Below are positions 7,810-15,577 of a DNA stretch of 18,015 nt, in pieces (the stretch's first letter is position 1; each line of letters opens with the position of its first letter). A model generated the notes under the pieces. The model was not told the origin of the DNA. It did not search any database and saw only the letters and a program-made list of their open reading frames with translations. Both the position numbers and the translations under genes were made by a program. This DNA is from Streptomyces sp. NRRL F-4489 (GTDB lineage: Bacteria > Actinomycetota > Actinomycetes > Streptomycetales > Streptomycetaceae), in assembly GCF_001509485.1 (NCBI RefSeq), contig NZ_LLZI01000019.1:1-18015 (forward strand). The letters run 5' to 3'.

Positions 7810-10536
7810 ATGCCCGCCAACAAGTCCGGTCCAGCCCCCAAAAAGAAGAAGGGGCGGCGCGGCCGCCTCGTCGCGCTCACGGTCGTGCTGCTGCTCGTGG
7901 CGGGCATCGGCTTCGGCGCGTACTGGGGTGTGAGCACCGTCCGCGCCTCCTTCCCCGAGACCACCGGATCGCTCAAACTCCCGGGCCTGACCGACCCGGT
8001 GGACGTCATCCGCGACGCCAACGGCATCCCGCAGATCTACGCCGACACCGACGAGGACCTCTTCCGCGCCCAGGGCTACGTGCAGGCGCAGGACCGCTTC
8101 TGGGAGATGGACGTCCGGCGCCACATGACGGCCGGGCGGCTCTCCGAGATGTTCGGCAAGAGCCAGATCAAGACCGATGAGTTCCTGCGCACCCTCGGCT
8201 GGCACGAGGTGGCGCAGAAGGAATACGACACCAAGCTCTCGCCCAGCACGAAGAAATACCTTCAGGCGTACTCCGCCGGTGTCAACGCCTACCTCAAGGA
8301 CCACCAGGGCTCCGCGCTGTCCGTGGAGTACGCGGCGCTCGGCCTCACCAACGACTACAAGCCCGAGCAGTGGACCCCGGCGGACTCGGTGGCCTGGCTC
8401 AAGGCGATGGCCTGGGACCTGCGCGGCAACATGCAGGACGAGATCGACCGGGCCCTGATGACCAGCCGCTTCACCCCGGCCCAGATCGCCGAGCTCTACC
8501 CGTCCTACCCGTACCAGCGGAACCGGCCGATCGTGGACGGCGGCAGCGTCGACCCGGCCACCAAGGAGTTCGACCCCAAGGGCACGCCCACCGCGAACGG
8601 CGGCACCACCACCGCCCGGACCCCGCGCGGTGCCGCGAACGGACTCCGCAGCCAGCTCTCCTCGCTGTCCAAGAGCCTCGACTCCGTCCCCGCGCTGCTC
8701 GGCCCGAACGGCAACGGCATCGGCTCCAACTCCTGGGTCGTCTCCGGTGAGCACACCACCACCGGCAAGCCGCTGCTGGCCAACGACCCGCACCTGGCGC
8801 CCCAGATGCCCTCGCTCTGGTACCAGATGGGCCTGCACTGCCGCACCACCGGCCCGAAGTGCAGCTACGACGTGGCCGGCTTCACCTTCTCCGGCATGCC
8901 GGGCGTGATAATCGGCCACAACCAGAGCATCTCCTGGGGCATGACCAACCTCGGCGCCGACGTCACCGACCTGTACCTGGAGAAGATCAACGCCGACGGG
9001 TACCTCTTCGACGGCAAGCAGCAGCCCTTCCTCACCCGCCAGGAGACCATCAAGGTCGCCGGCGGGGACAGCCGCAAGATCACCGTCCGGTCCACCAACA
9101 ACGGCCCGATCGTCTCCGACCGCGACGACGAACTGACCAACGTCGGCAAGGACGCCCCGGTCGCCGACGGCGCCCCCGACCGCGGCGACGGCTACGCGGT
9201 CTCCCTGCGCTGGACGGCGCTGGAGCCCGGCAAGTCCATGGACGCCGTCTTCGAACTCAACCGCGCCCAGGACTGGACCGCCTTCCGCAAGGCCGCGGCC
9301 GACTTCGAGGTCCCCTCGCAGAACCTCATCTACGCCGACACCAAGGGCAACATCGGCTACCAGGCCCCGGGGAAGATCCCGGTCCGCGGCAAGGGCGACG
9401 GCACCTACCCGGCCCCCGGCTGGGACCCCGCCTACCAGTGGAAGAGCTACATCCCGCAGAGCGCGCTGCCGTACGAGTACAACCCCAAGCGCGGCTACAT
9501 CGTCACCGCCAACCAGGCCGTCACCGACGCCAAGTACCCGTACCTGCTCACCAAGGACTGGGGCTACGGCGCCCGCAGCCAGCGGATCAACGACCTGATC
9601 GAGTCCAAGATCAAGGACGGCGGCAAGGTCTCCACCGACGATATGCAGACCTTCCAGAAGGACAACAGCAGCGAGATCGCCCGGCTGCTCACGCCCTATC
9701 TGACGAAGATCGACATCAAGGACAAGTACGTCCGCGACGCCCAGCAGCTGCTCAACGGCTGGGACTTCACCCAGGAGCCCGACTCCGCCGCGGCCGCCTA
9801 CTTCAACGCCGTCTGGCGCAACACCCTCAAGCTCGCCTTCGGCAACAAGATGCCCAAGGAACTGCGCGTCCAGGGCCAGTGCCTCTACGTCCGCCCGGCC
9901 GGCGACACCGGCCCGGCCGACGAGAACAACAAGCTCGTCCGCGAATGCGGTGAGCGGTCCGGCGACACCGCCCAGCCCGACGGCGGCGACCGCTGGTACG
10001 AGGTGGTCCGGAACATCCTGGACGACCCCAACAACGCGTGGTGGAAGACCGAGGACCGGCCCGGCCACCCCGGCCTGAAGAACCGCGACCAGCTCCTCGC
10101 GCAGGCCATGAGGGACGCCCGCTACGAGCTGACCTCCAAGCTCGGCAAGAACATCGACCACTGGGCCTGGGGCCGGCTGCACCAGATGGACCTGAAGAAC
10201 CAGACCCTCGGCAAGGAGGGCCCGGGCTTCCTCCAGGACCTCCTCAACCGCGGGCCCTGGAACCTCGGCGGCGGTGAGGCCGCGGTCGACGCCACCGGCT
10301 GGAACGCCTCCGGCGGCTACAAGGTCACCTGGGTCCCGTCCATGCGGATGGTGGTCAACCTCGCCGACCTCGACAAGTCCCGCTGGATCAACCTCACCGG
10401 CGCCTCCGGGCACGCCTACCACGCCCACTACTACGACCAGACCGACAAGTGGGCCAAGGGCGAGCTGCTGCCCTGGGCGTTCAGCGAGGACGCCGTGAAG
10501 AAGGCCGGCAAGGACACGCTCACGCTGTCGCCGTAG
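7810..10536 (+). CDS. Penicillin acylase-family N-terminal nucleophile hydrolase
   Basis: 908 residues from ATG at 7810, with GAAGGA just upstream. An earlier ATG at 7759 adds only 17 residues unlike the family. The N-terminus has a lysine-rich patch (11-14) and one hydrophobic segment (about 20-39), so the enzyme is anchored outside the membrane or secreted. The family is made as a precursor that cuts itself before a Ser, which becomes the catalytic N-terminus of the beta chain. Here that is Ser306 in GIGSNSWVVSGEHTTTGKPL, followed by the conserved LLANDPHL. GMPGVIIGHNQSISWGMTN (362-380) is the typical beta-chain motif, and GASGHAYHAHYYDQ is near the C-terminus. The family cleaves amides: beta-lactam side chains, acyl-homoserine lactones or lipopeptide acyl groups. 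The substrate is unknown, and no antibiotic genes are nearby. Confidence 0.92.
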   Translation: MPANKSGPAPKKKKGRRGRLVALTVVLLLVAGIGFGAYWGVSTVRASFPETTGSLKLPGLTDPVDVIRDANGIPQIYADTDEDLFRAQGYVQAQDRFWEMDVRRHMTAGRLSEMFGKSQIKTDEFLRTLGWHEVAQKEYDTKLSPSTKKYLQAYSAGVNAYLKDHQGSALSVEYAALGLTNDYKPEQWTPADSVAWLKAMAWDLRGNMQDEIDRALMTSRFTPAQIAELYPSYPYQRNRPIVDGGSVDPATKEFDPKGTPTANGGTTTARTPRGAANGLRSQLSSLSKSLDSVPALLGPNGNGIGSNSWVVSGEHTTTGKPLLANDPHLAPQMPSLWYQMGLHCRTTGPKCSYDVAGFTFSGMPGVIIGHNQSISWGMTNLGADVTDLYLEKINADGYLFDGKQQPFLTRQETIKVAGGDSRKITVRSTNNGPIVSDRDDELTNVGKDAPVADGAPDRGDGYAVSLRWTALEPGKSMDAVFELNRAQDWTAFRKAAADFEVPSQNLIYADTKGNIGYQAPGKIPVRGKGDGTYPAPGWDPAYQWKSYIPQSALPYEYNPKRGYIVTANQAVTDAKYPYLLTKDWGYGARSQRINDLIESKIKDGGKVSTDDMQTFQKDNSSEIARLLTPYLTKIDIKDKYVRDAQQLLNGWDFTQEPDSAAAAYFNAVWRNTLKLAFGNKMPKELRVQGQCLYVRPAGDTGPADENNKLVRECGERSGDTAQPDGGDRWYEVVRNILDDPNNAWWKTEDRPGHPGLKNRDQLLAQAMRDARYELTSKLGKNIDHWAWGRLHQMDLKNQTLGKEGPGFLQDLLNRGPWNLGGGEAAVDATGWNASGGYKVTWVPSMRMVVNLADLDKSRWINLTGASGHAYHAHYYDQTDKWAKGELLPWAFSEDAVKKAGKDTLTLSP

Positions 10537-10574
10537 CGGCCGGGGGCGCCGCCCCCTCACCGCACCTCGTCACC

Positions 10575-10612
10575 GCGTCGGGCGGGCCGGACACCACCGG
10601 CCCGCCCGACGC
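10575..10612. terminator. Strong hairpin terminator between convergent genes
   Basis: Positions 10575-10590 and 10597-10612 form a perfect 16-bp GC-rich stem with the loop acacca. It lies 38 bases past the acylase stop and one base before the first parS copy. Being symmetrical, it can serve both converging genes. Confidence 0.8.
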
Positions 10613-10613
10613 C

Positions 10614-10743
10614 GTTTCACGTGAAACATCCGTTCGGTGCGGTGTTTCACGTGAAACATCCCCGCCGCGCACCGTTTCGCGTGAAACACCCACCCGGCGG
10701 CGTTTCACGTGAAACACCGGCCCGGTGCCGTTTCACGTGAAAC
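10614..10743. repeat. parS: Array of five parS (ParB-binding) sites
   Basis: The 14-bp palindrome GTTTCACGTGAAAC occurs at 10614-10627, 10644-10657, 10702-10715 and 10730-10743. A one-base variant (GTTTCGCGTGAAAC) is at 10674-10687. Start-to-start distances are 30, 30, 28 and 28 bp. This is the known parS core of Streptomyces, bound by ParB to organise and segregate the chromosome. All copies are followed by A, and the second is the full TGTTTCACGTGAAACA. The 28-bp steps break reading frame, so the array is not a coding repeat. It lies between the 3' ends of two convergent genes. Confidence 0.93.
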
Positions 10744-10770
10744 ACCGGCCCTCGGCCGCCGCTCGGCCGG

Positions 10771-11382
10771 TCAGTGGTGGAAGCGGTGCACCCCCGACGG
10801 CGTCAGCGCCGCGTGCACCCTGCGGTCGTGCGGTTCGGCCGGCACCGCCTCCACCACCTCGTCGTCGTGGAGCAGCACCACCAGCGCCGTCCGCCGCCCC
10901 GACCGCTCCAGCCGCGCCAGCACCCGGTCGTACGAACCGCCGCCCCGGCCCAGCCGCAGCCCCGTCCGGTCCACCGCCAGCCCCGGCAGCAGCACCACAT
11001 CCGCCTCGGTCACCGCCTCCGGCGTCAGCCGCGGCCCGGCCGGCTCGCGCAGCCCCCAGCCCGCCGGAACCAGCCGCTCGGGCCCTTCGTATACGGCCCA
11101 GTCGAGATCGTTGTCCGGCAGCAGCACCGGCAGCAGCACCCGCACCCCGGCCGCCCGCAGCTCCTCCAGCAGCGCCCCGGTGTCCGGCTCCCCGCCGATC
11201 GACACATACGCCGCGACGGTCCGCGCCGGACCCTCCCGCAGCGCCGCCGCCAGCTCGTCCAGCTCCCGCGCGCGCCGCGCCAGCGCGACACCCCGGGCCG
11301 CCACGACATCGGGCGGCAACGCCCGCCTCACCTCCAGGAGACCCCGCCGCAACCTGCGCTTTTCCTCGTGCTCACGGCTCAC
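10771..11382 (-). CDS. 5-formyltetrahydrofolate cyclo-ligase
   Basis: 203 residues from GTG at 11382, with AAGGG eight bases upstream. The enzyme uses ATP to convert 5-formyltetrahydrofolate into 5,10-methenyltetrahydrofolate, returning this inhibitory folate to one-carbon metabolism. The Lys/Arg-rich start (EEKRRLRRGLLEVRRAL) is the usual nucleotide-binding beginning of the family. LLPGLAVD (131-138) and GLRLGRGGGSYDR (141-153) are the conserved core and loop that bind ATP and folate. Length fits the family (about 180-205). It is divergent from galU with an 80-bp gap, the same arrangement as Rv0992c and Rv0993. The stop lies 27 bases from the parS array. Confidence 0.93.
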   Translation of the reverse strand: MSREHEEKRRLRRGLLEVRRALPPDVVAARGVALARRARELDELAAALREGPARTVAAYVSIGGEPDTGALLEELRAAGVRVLLPVLLPDNDLDWAVYEGPERLVPAGWGLREPAGPRLTPEAVTEADVVLLPGLAVDRTGLRLGRGGGSYDRVLARLERSGRRTALVVLLHDDEVVEAVPAEPHDRRVHAALTPSGVHRFHH

Positions 11383-11449
11383 CGCCGGATCCCTTCGTGC
11401 TCGCCCGATCTCGTGACCGGACCCTCATCATCGGCTCATCCGCGCCGGT

Positions 11450-11455
11450 TAGGGT
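11450..11455 (+). promoter_or_regulatory. -10 element for leaderless galU transcript
   Basis: TAGGGT lies seven bases before the galU ATG at 11463. No Shine-Dalgarno is visible between them, so transcription probably starts at or next to the start codon. The -35 region is weak. Confidence 0.4.
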
Positions 11456-11462
11456 GTCGCGC

Positions 11463-12365
11463 ATGACCGCATCGCATGGACGGATCAGCAAGGCTGTCAT
11501 CCCGGCGGCAGGGCTCGGCACCCGCTTCCTGCCGGCGACCAAGGCCACCCCCAAGGAGATGCTGCCGGTCGTCGACAAGCCCGCCATCCAGTACGTGGTG
11601 GAGGAGGCGGCGGCGGCCGGGCTCACCGACGTCCTGATGGTGACCGGACGCAACAAGCGCCCGCTGGAGGACCACTTCGACCGCAACTACGAGCTGGAGG
11701 AGGCCCTGAACCGCAAGGGCGACGGCTCCCGGCTCGCCCGGGTCCAGGAGTCCAGCGACCTCGCCACCATCCACTACGTCCGCCAGGGCGACCCGCGCGG
11801 CCTCGGCCACGCCGTGCTGTGCGCCGCGCCGCACGTCGGCGACCAGCCCTTCGCGGTCCTCCTCGGCGACGACCTCATCGACCCCCGCGACCCGCTGCTG
11901 CGCCGGATGATCGAGGTCCGCGAGGAGTACGGCGGCTCGGTCGTCGCCCTGATGGAGGTCGACCCGGCCAGCATCGGCCTCTACGGCTGCGCGGCCGCCG
12001 CCCCCACCGGCGACGACGATGTCGTCACCGTCTCCGACCTCGTTGAGAAGCCCGAGCCCGCCGAGGCGCCCAGCAACCTCGCCATCATCGGCCGCTACGT
12101 CCTCGACCCGGCCGTCTTCGAGGTGCTGCGCAAGACCGCCCCCGGCCGCGGCGGCGAGATCCAGCTCACCGACGCCCTCCAGGAACTCGCCGCCCACCCC
12201 GAGCTGGGCGGCCCCGTGCACGGTGTGGTCTTCAAGGGCCGCCGCTATGACACCGGGGACCGCGGAGACTATCTGCGTGCCATTGTCAGACTGGCATGCG
12301 AACGTGAGGACCTGGGCCCCGACTTCCGGGCCTGGCTGCGCAGTTACGTCACCGAGGAGATGTAG
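11463..12365 (+). CDS. galU: UTP-glucose-1-phosphate uridylyltransferase
   Basis: 300 residues from ATG at 11463. It makes UDP-glucose from UTP and glucose-1-phosphate, the donor for cell-wall glycans, glycolipids and trehalose. The nucleotidyltransferase signature GLGTRFLPATKATPKEMLP starts at residue 18. QYVVEEAAAAG, the metal-binding region LLGDDLI, DLVEKP and NLAIIGRYVL follow in the order seen in GalU, and FKGRRYDTGDRGDYL closes the sugar-binding fold. Size is typical. The frame is open far upstream, but the conserved part begins here and the upstream translation is Pro/Ala noise. Its stop is four bases before the next gene, so galU heads the operon. A leaderless start is likely. Confidence 0.96.
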   Translation: MTASHGRISKAVIPAAGLGTRFLPATKATPKEMLPVVDKPAIQYVVEEAAAAGLTDVLMVTGRNKRPLEDHFDRNYELEEALNRKGDGSRLARVQESSDLATIHYVRQGDPRGLGHAVLCAAPHVGDQPFAVLLGDDLIDPRDPLLRRMIEVREEYGGSVVALMEVDPASIGLYGCAAAAPTGDDDVVTVSDLVEKPEPAEAPSNLAIIGRYVLDPAVFEVLRKTAPGRGGEIQLTDALQELAAHPELGGPVHGVVFKGRRYDTGDRGDYLRAIVRLACEREDLGPDFRAWLRSYVTEEM

Positions 12366-12369
12366 GACG

Positions 12370-13692
12370 TTGAACGGCACCACCGGCCAGACCACCCCAC
12401 CGGACCGCGTCTGGTCGGTGGCCGAGCACCTGGACGACATCCTGGCGGCGCTTCGCCCGCCGGCCCCCGTCGCCCGCCCCCTCCTCGACGCCCAGGGCTG
12501 CGTCCTGGCCGGCGACGTCACCGTCCCGCTGCCGCTGCCGCCGTTCGACAACAGCTCCATGGACGGCTACGCGGTCCGCGCCGCCGACGTCGCCGGCGCC
12601 ACCGAGGACGCCCCGGCCACCCTCACCGTCATCGGCGACATCGCCGCCGGCAGCGGCACCCTGCCCGCCGTCGGCCCCGGCCAGGCCGCCCGCATCATGA
12701 CCGGCGCCCCGCTGCCGCCCGGCGCCGAGGCCGTGGTCCCTGTCGAATGGACCGACGGCGGCACGGGCCAGGGACCGGCCGCCGCGATGCGCGCCCGCAG
12801 CGCCGCCCCGCAGGACGCGTCCGGCGAGGTCCGGGTGCACCGCCCGGCCGCCGCCGGCGCCCACATCCGCCGGGCCGGCAGCGACGCCCGGGCTGGCGAG
12901 CCCGCGCTGCCCGCCGGCACGGTCCTCGGCCCGTCCCAGCTCGGCCTGCTCGCCGCCCTCGGCCTGGACACCGTCACCGTCCGCCGCCGCCCCCGCGTCG
13001 TGGTGGTCTCCACCGGCAGCGAACTGGTCCAGCCCGGCGAGCCGTTGGGCCCCGGCCAGATCCACGACTCCAACAGCTTCCAGCTCACCGCCGCCGCCCG
13101 CGCGGCCGGCGCGGTCGCCTACCGCGTCGGCGCGGTCGCCGACGACGCCGCCACCCTGCGCGCCGCCCTGGAGGACCAGTACGACCGCGCCGATGTCATC
13201 GTCACCAGCGGCGGCGTCAGCGTCGGCGCGTACGACGTCGTCAAGGAGACCCTGACCGCGCTCTCCGCCGACGAGGGCCAGATGCGGTTCCGCAAGCTGG
13301 CCATGCAGCCCGGCAAACCGCAGGGCTTCGGCCTGATCGGCCCCGCCCGCATCCCGCTGCTCGCGCTGCCCGGCAACCCCGTCAGCTCGTACGTCTCCTT
13401 CGAGCTCTTCGTCCGCCCGGTCATCCGCACCCTCATGGGCCACCCCGAGGTACACCGCCCCACCGCCCGGGCCCGCGTCACCGCGCCGCTCGGCGCCTCC
13501 CCGCGCGGCAAACGGCAGTTCCTGCGCGGCTCCTACGACCCGGCCGCGGGCACCGTCACCCCCGTCGGCGGCAGCGGCTCCCACCTCATCCGCGCCATGG
13601 CCCACGCCGACGCGCTGATCGCCGTCCCCGAGGACACCACCGACGTCCCCGCCGGCGCCACCGTCGACGTCATCCCCCTCGGCCACCCGTAG
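12370..13692 (+). CDS. glp: MoeA-type molybdotransferase-like protein, probable divisome factor Glp
   Basis: 440 residues from TTG at 12370, four bases after the galU stop, with GAGGAG inside the end of galU, so the two are probably coupled. The MoeA fold is clear: [64 protein letters not shown] and [15 protein letters not shown]. MoeA inserts molybdate into adenylylated molybdopterin. In Corynebacteriales the paralogue between galU and rimJ was repurposed as Glp, a gephyrin-like protein that binds FtsZ and the membrane receptor GlpR. The same neighbours are present here (galU before, a rimJ-like gene and a glpR-like gene after), favouring Glp. However, moaC and mog follow directly and the Asp of MDGYAV is kept, so molybdotransferase activity may remain. 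Both roles are possible. Confidence 0.88.
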   Translation: MNGTTGQTTPPDRVWSVAEHLDDILAALRPPAPVARPLLDAQGCVLAGDVTVPLPLPPFDNSSMDGYAVRAADVAGATEDAPATLTVIGDIAAGSGTLPAVGPGQAARIMTGAPLPPGAEAVVPVEWTDGGTGQGPAAAMRARSAAPQDASGEVRVHRPAAAGAHIRRAGSDARAGEPALPAGTVLGPSQLGLLAALGLDTVTVRRRPRVVVVSTGSELVQPGEPLGPGQIHDSNSFQLTAAARAAGAVAYRVGAVADDAATLRAALEDQYDRADVIVTSGGVSVGAYDVVKETLTALSADEGQMRFRKLAMQPGKPQGFGLIGPARIPLLALPGNPVSSYVSFELFVRPVIRTLMGHPEVHRPTARARVTAPLGASPRGKRQFLRGSYDPAAGTVTPVGGSGSHLIRAMAHADALIAVPEDTTDVPAGATVDVIPLGHP

Positions 13693-13765
13693 CCGCCACG
13701 TCCCTTGGGCCCCCGGGCCGGCCGCGCACCGCCGACCGGGCCGGGTGCCCGCCGCGGCCCGGGGG

Positions 13766-13771
13766 TACGGT
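13766..13771 (+). promoter_or_regulatory. Possible -10 of an internal moaC promoter
   Basis: TACGGT lies in the 115-bp gap between glp and moaC. A start near 13778 would leave a ~30-base leader before ATG 13808. No clear -35 is present. It could let moaC-mog be expressed apart from galU-glp. Confidence 0.3.
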
Positions 13772-13807
13772 GTCGTCCCACAGGCGGCAGTACGGACCGG
13801 GAGAACG

Positions 13808-14290
13808 ATGAGCAGCGGCCAGCACCACCTCACCCACCTAGACGCGGCCGGCGCGGCCCGCATGGTCGACGTCTCGGAGAAGGACGTCACCGCCCGGACC
13901 GCCCGCGCCAGCGGCCGCGTCCTGGTCTCTCCGCAGGTCATCGGCCTGCTGCGCGGCGAGGGCGTGCCCAAGGGCGACGCCCTGGCCACCGCCCGCATCG
14001 CCGGGATCATGGGCGCCAAGCGCACCCCGGACCTCATCCCGCTGTGCCACCCGCTGGACGTCTCCGGTGTGAAGGTGGACCTCGCCGTCACCGACGACGC
14101 CGTGGAGATCACCGCCACCGTCAAGACCACCGGTCGCACCGGCGTCGAGATGGAGGCGCTGACCGCCGTCTCGGTCGCCGCGCTCACCGTCGTCGACATG
14201 GTCAAGGCCGTCGACAAGGCCGCGGTCATCACCGACCTCCGCGTCGAGGAGAAGACCGGCGGCAAGTCCGGCGACTGGCGGCGCCCGTGA
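13808..14290 (+). CDS. moaC: Cyclic pyranopterin monophosphate synthase MoaC
   Basis: 160 residues from ATG at 13808, preceded by gggaga. MoaC works with the radical-SAM enzyme MoaA at the first step of molybdenum cofactor synthesis, turning the MoaA product into cyclic pyranopterin monophosphate. [21 protein letters not shown] at the start, [13 protein letters not shown] (71-83) and [20 protein letters not shown] followed by VKAVDK (132-137) are the MoaC signatures. The lysines at 71 and in VKAVDK correspond to the catalytic lysines of E. coli MoaC (51 and 131). Length is normal. The stop overlaps the mog start (GTGA), so the two are translated together. MoaA is not in the window. Confidence 0.96.
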   Translation: MSSGQHHLTHLDAAGAARMVDVSEKDVTARTARASGRVLVSPQVIGLLRGEGVPKGDALATARIAGIMGAKRTPDLIPLCHPLDVSGVKVDLAVTDDAVEITATVKTTGRTGVEMEALTAVSVAALTVVDMVKAVDKAAVITDLRVEEKTGGKSGDWRRP

Positions 14291-14787
14291 CCCCCGCCCG
14301 CGCCCTCGTCGTCACCGCCTCCAACCGCGCCGCCGCCGGCGTCTACGAGGACAAGGGCGGCCCGCTGCTCGCCGAAGGGCTCGCCGCCATGGGCTTCACC
14401 GTCGACGGCCCCCGCGTCGTCCCCGACGGCGACCCCGTCGAGGCGGCCCTGCGCGACGCCGTCGCCGCCGGCTACGACGTCGTCCTGACCACCGGCGGCA
14501 CCGGCGTCTCGCCCACCGACCGCACCCCCGAGGCCACCCGCCGGATCCTCGACTACGACGTCCCCGGCATCCCCGAGGCGATCCGCGCCGCCGGCCGCGC
14601 CAAGGTCCCCACCGCCGCGCTCTCCCGCGGCCTGGCGGGCGTCGCGGGCCGCACCCTGATCGTCAACCTCCCCGGCTCGGCCGGCGGCGTCCGCGACGGC
14701 CTGGCCGTCCTCGCCGACCTCCTGCCGCACGCCGTCGACCAGCTCCGCGGCGGCGACCACCCCAGACCCTCCGGGAGCCCCAGCTGA
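14287..14787 (+). CDS. mog: MogA/MoaB-family molybdopterin adenylyltransferase
   Basis: 166 residues from GTG at 14287, overlapping the moaC stop by four bases. The family activates molybdopterin by adenylylation before MoeA inserts molybdate. It has the MPT-binding signature [17 protein letters not shown] (68-84) and [13 protein letters not shown] (137-149). The N-terminal beta strand [20 protein letters not shown] also fits. The last ~15 residues ([11 protein letters not shown]) are a variable tail. Whether it is named mog, mogA or moaB varies by database. Its place between moaC and a MoeA-like gene supports a cofactor role. The next gene appears to overlap its stop by four bases. Confidence 0.92.
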   Translation: MTPARALVVTASNRAAAGVYEDKGGPLLAEGLAAMGFTVDGPRVVPDGDPVEAALRDAVAAGYDVVLTTGGTGVSPTDRTPEATRRILDYDVPGIPEAIRAAGRAKVPTAALSRGLAGVAGRTLIVNLPGSAGGVRDGLAVLADLLPHAVDQLRGGDHPRPSGSPS

Positions 14788-15425
14788 ACACGCCCTGGCC
14801 GGTGGTCCTCACGGACGGAGAGATCACCCTCCGCCCCATAAGGCTGCGCGACCAGCGCCCCTGGCGCGAGGTCAACCGCCGCAACCGCGACTGGCTGCGC
14901 CCCTGGGAGGCGACCGTCCCGCCGCCCCCGCCCGGCGTGCCGGTGCCGCACCGCCCCACCTTCCGGCAGATGGTCCGGCACCTGCGCGCCGAGGCGCACG
15001 CCGGCCGCATGCTGCCGTTCGTCATCGAATACCGCGGCCGGCTCGCCGGCCAGCTCACCGTCGCCGGTATCACCTGGGGCTCGATGTGCTCGGGCCATAT
15101 CGGTTACTGGATCGACCGGGAACTCGCCGGCCGCGGCGTCATGCCGACCGCGGTGGCGCTCGCCGTCGACCACTGTTTCCGCACCGTCGGACTGCACCGC
15201 ATCGAGGTCTGCATTCGGCCGGAAAACACCCCCAGCCGGCGCGTGGTGGAGAAACTCGGCTTCCGCGCGGAAGGCATCCGCCCGCGCTACCTCCACATCG
15301 ACGGCGCCTGGCGCGACCACGCCGTTTTCGCGCTGACCGCCGAAGAAGTGCCCGAAGGGCTGCTCAACCGCTGGCGCCGGCAGAAACCCGGCACCCCCGG
15401 CCGTTCCGACGCACCCCACAAATAA
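14784..15425 (+). CDS. RimJ/RimL-like GNAT N-acetyltransferase
   Basis: 213 residues from CTG at 14784, or 207 from GTG at 14802. CTG is preferred because GGGAG sits six bases upstream, the codon overlaps the mog stop (CTGA), and the extra residues NTPWPV continue the conserved start VVLTDGEITLRPIRLRD. GTG 14802 has no Shine-Dalgarno. The GNAT fold is shown by the acetyl-CoA loop in GYWIDRELAGRGVMPTAVAL and by RIEVCIRPENTPSRRVVEKL followed by GFRAEG. RimJ acetylates ribosomal protein S5, but this actinobacterial branch has no proven substrate. A rimJ-like gene holds the same place in mycobacteria (Rv0995), between glp and glpR. It ends the run of coupled genes. Confidence 0.9.
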   Translation: MNTPWPVVLTDGEITLRPIRLRDQRPWREVNRRNRDWLRPWEATVPPPPPGVPVPHRPTFRQMVRHLRAEAHAGRMLPFVIEYRGRLAGQLTVAGITWGSMCSGHIGYWIDRELAGRGVMPTAVALAVDHCFRTVGLHRIEVCIRPENTPSRRVVEKLGFRAEGIRPRYLHIDGAWRDHAVFALTAEEVPEGLLNRWRRQKPGTPGRSDAPHK

Positions 15426-15577
15426 AAAACCTGTTCGAATTGCATCGCGGCCGGTATCGCATTCCTCACAACTCCCTCGCAACAATCACAAAAAAAGTTC
15501 GAGATATCAGCCAGATCGTGCGACACACCGGCCCAATTGGCGGATGGCCCCACGCAAACCCCTCTACCGTGTGAGTC
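15426..15577 (+). other. AT-rich intergenic segment before glpR
   Basis: These 152 bases, particularly 15421-15535, contain A-tracts (aaataaaaaa and caaaaaaag) and are far more AT-rich than their surroundings. No hairpin terminator for the upstream operon was found. The end holds the glpR promoter. Confidence 0.5.
15565..15570 (+). promoter_or_regulatory. -10 element for leaderless glpR transcript
   Basis: TACCGT lies seven bases before the GTG at 15578. There is no Shine-Dalgarno in between. A second GTG at 15571 is out of frame. The -35 is not clear. Confidence 0.45.

Noticed and set aside
7765..10560. 931-residue open frame on the - strand
   Set aside because: It lies opposite the acylase gene and translates to Val/Gly/Leu-rich shadow sequence. 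The + strand protein has all family motifs.
10520..10717. Short frames with repeated VSRET or FHVK peptides
   Set aside because: These are translations of the parS palindromes. The 28-bp steps break the frame, so the repeats are DNA sites, not protein repeats.
10614..10743. CRISPR array
   Set aside because: The repeated unit is a 14-bp palindrome with 14-16-bp gaps, much shorter than CRISPR repeats and spacers. No cas genes are present, and the unit is the known ParB site.
12349..14760. 803-residue open frame on the - strand opposite glp, moaC and mog
   Set aside because: Gly/Ala/Asp-rich shadow produced by codon bias of the three real genes.
15515..15535. GACAC motif (WhiA-type) upstream of the glpR-like gene
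   Set aside because: A single 5-bp match is expected by chance many times in this window.
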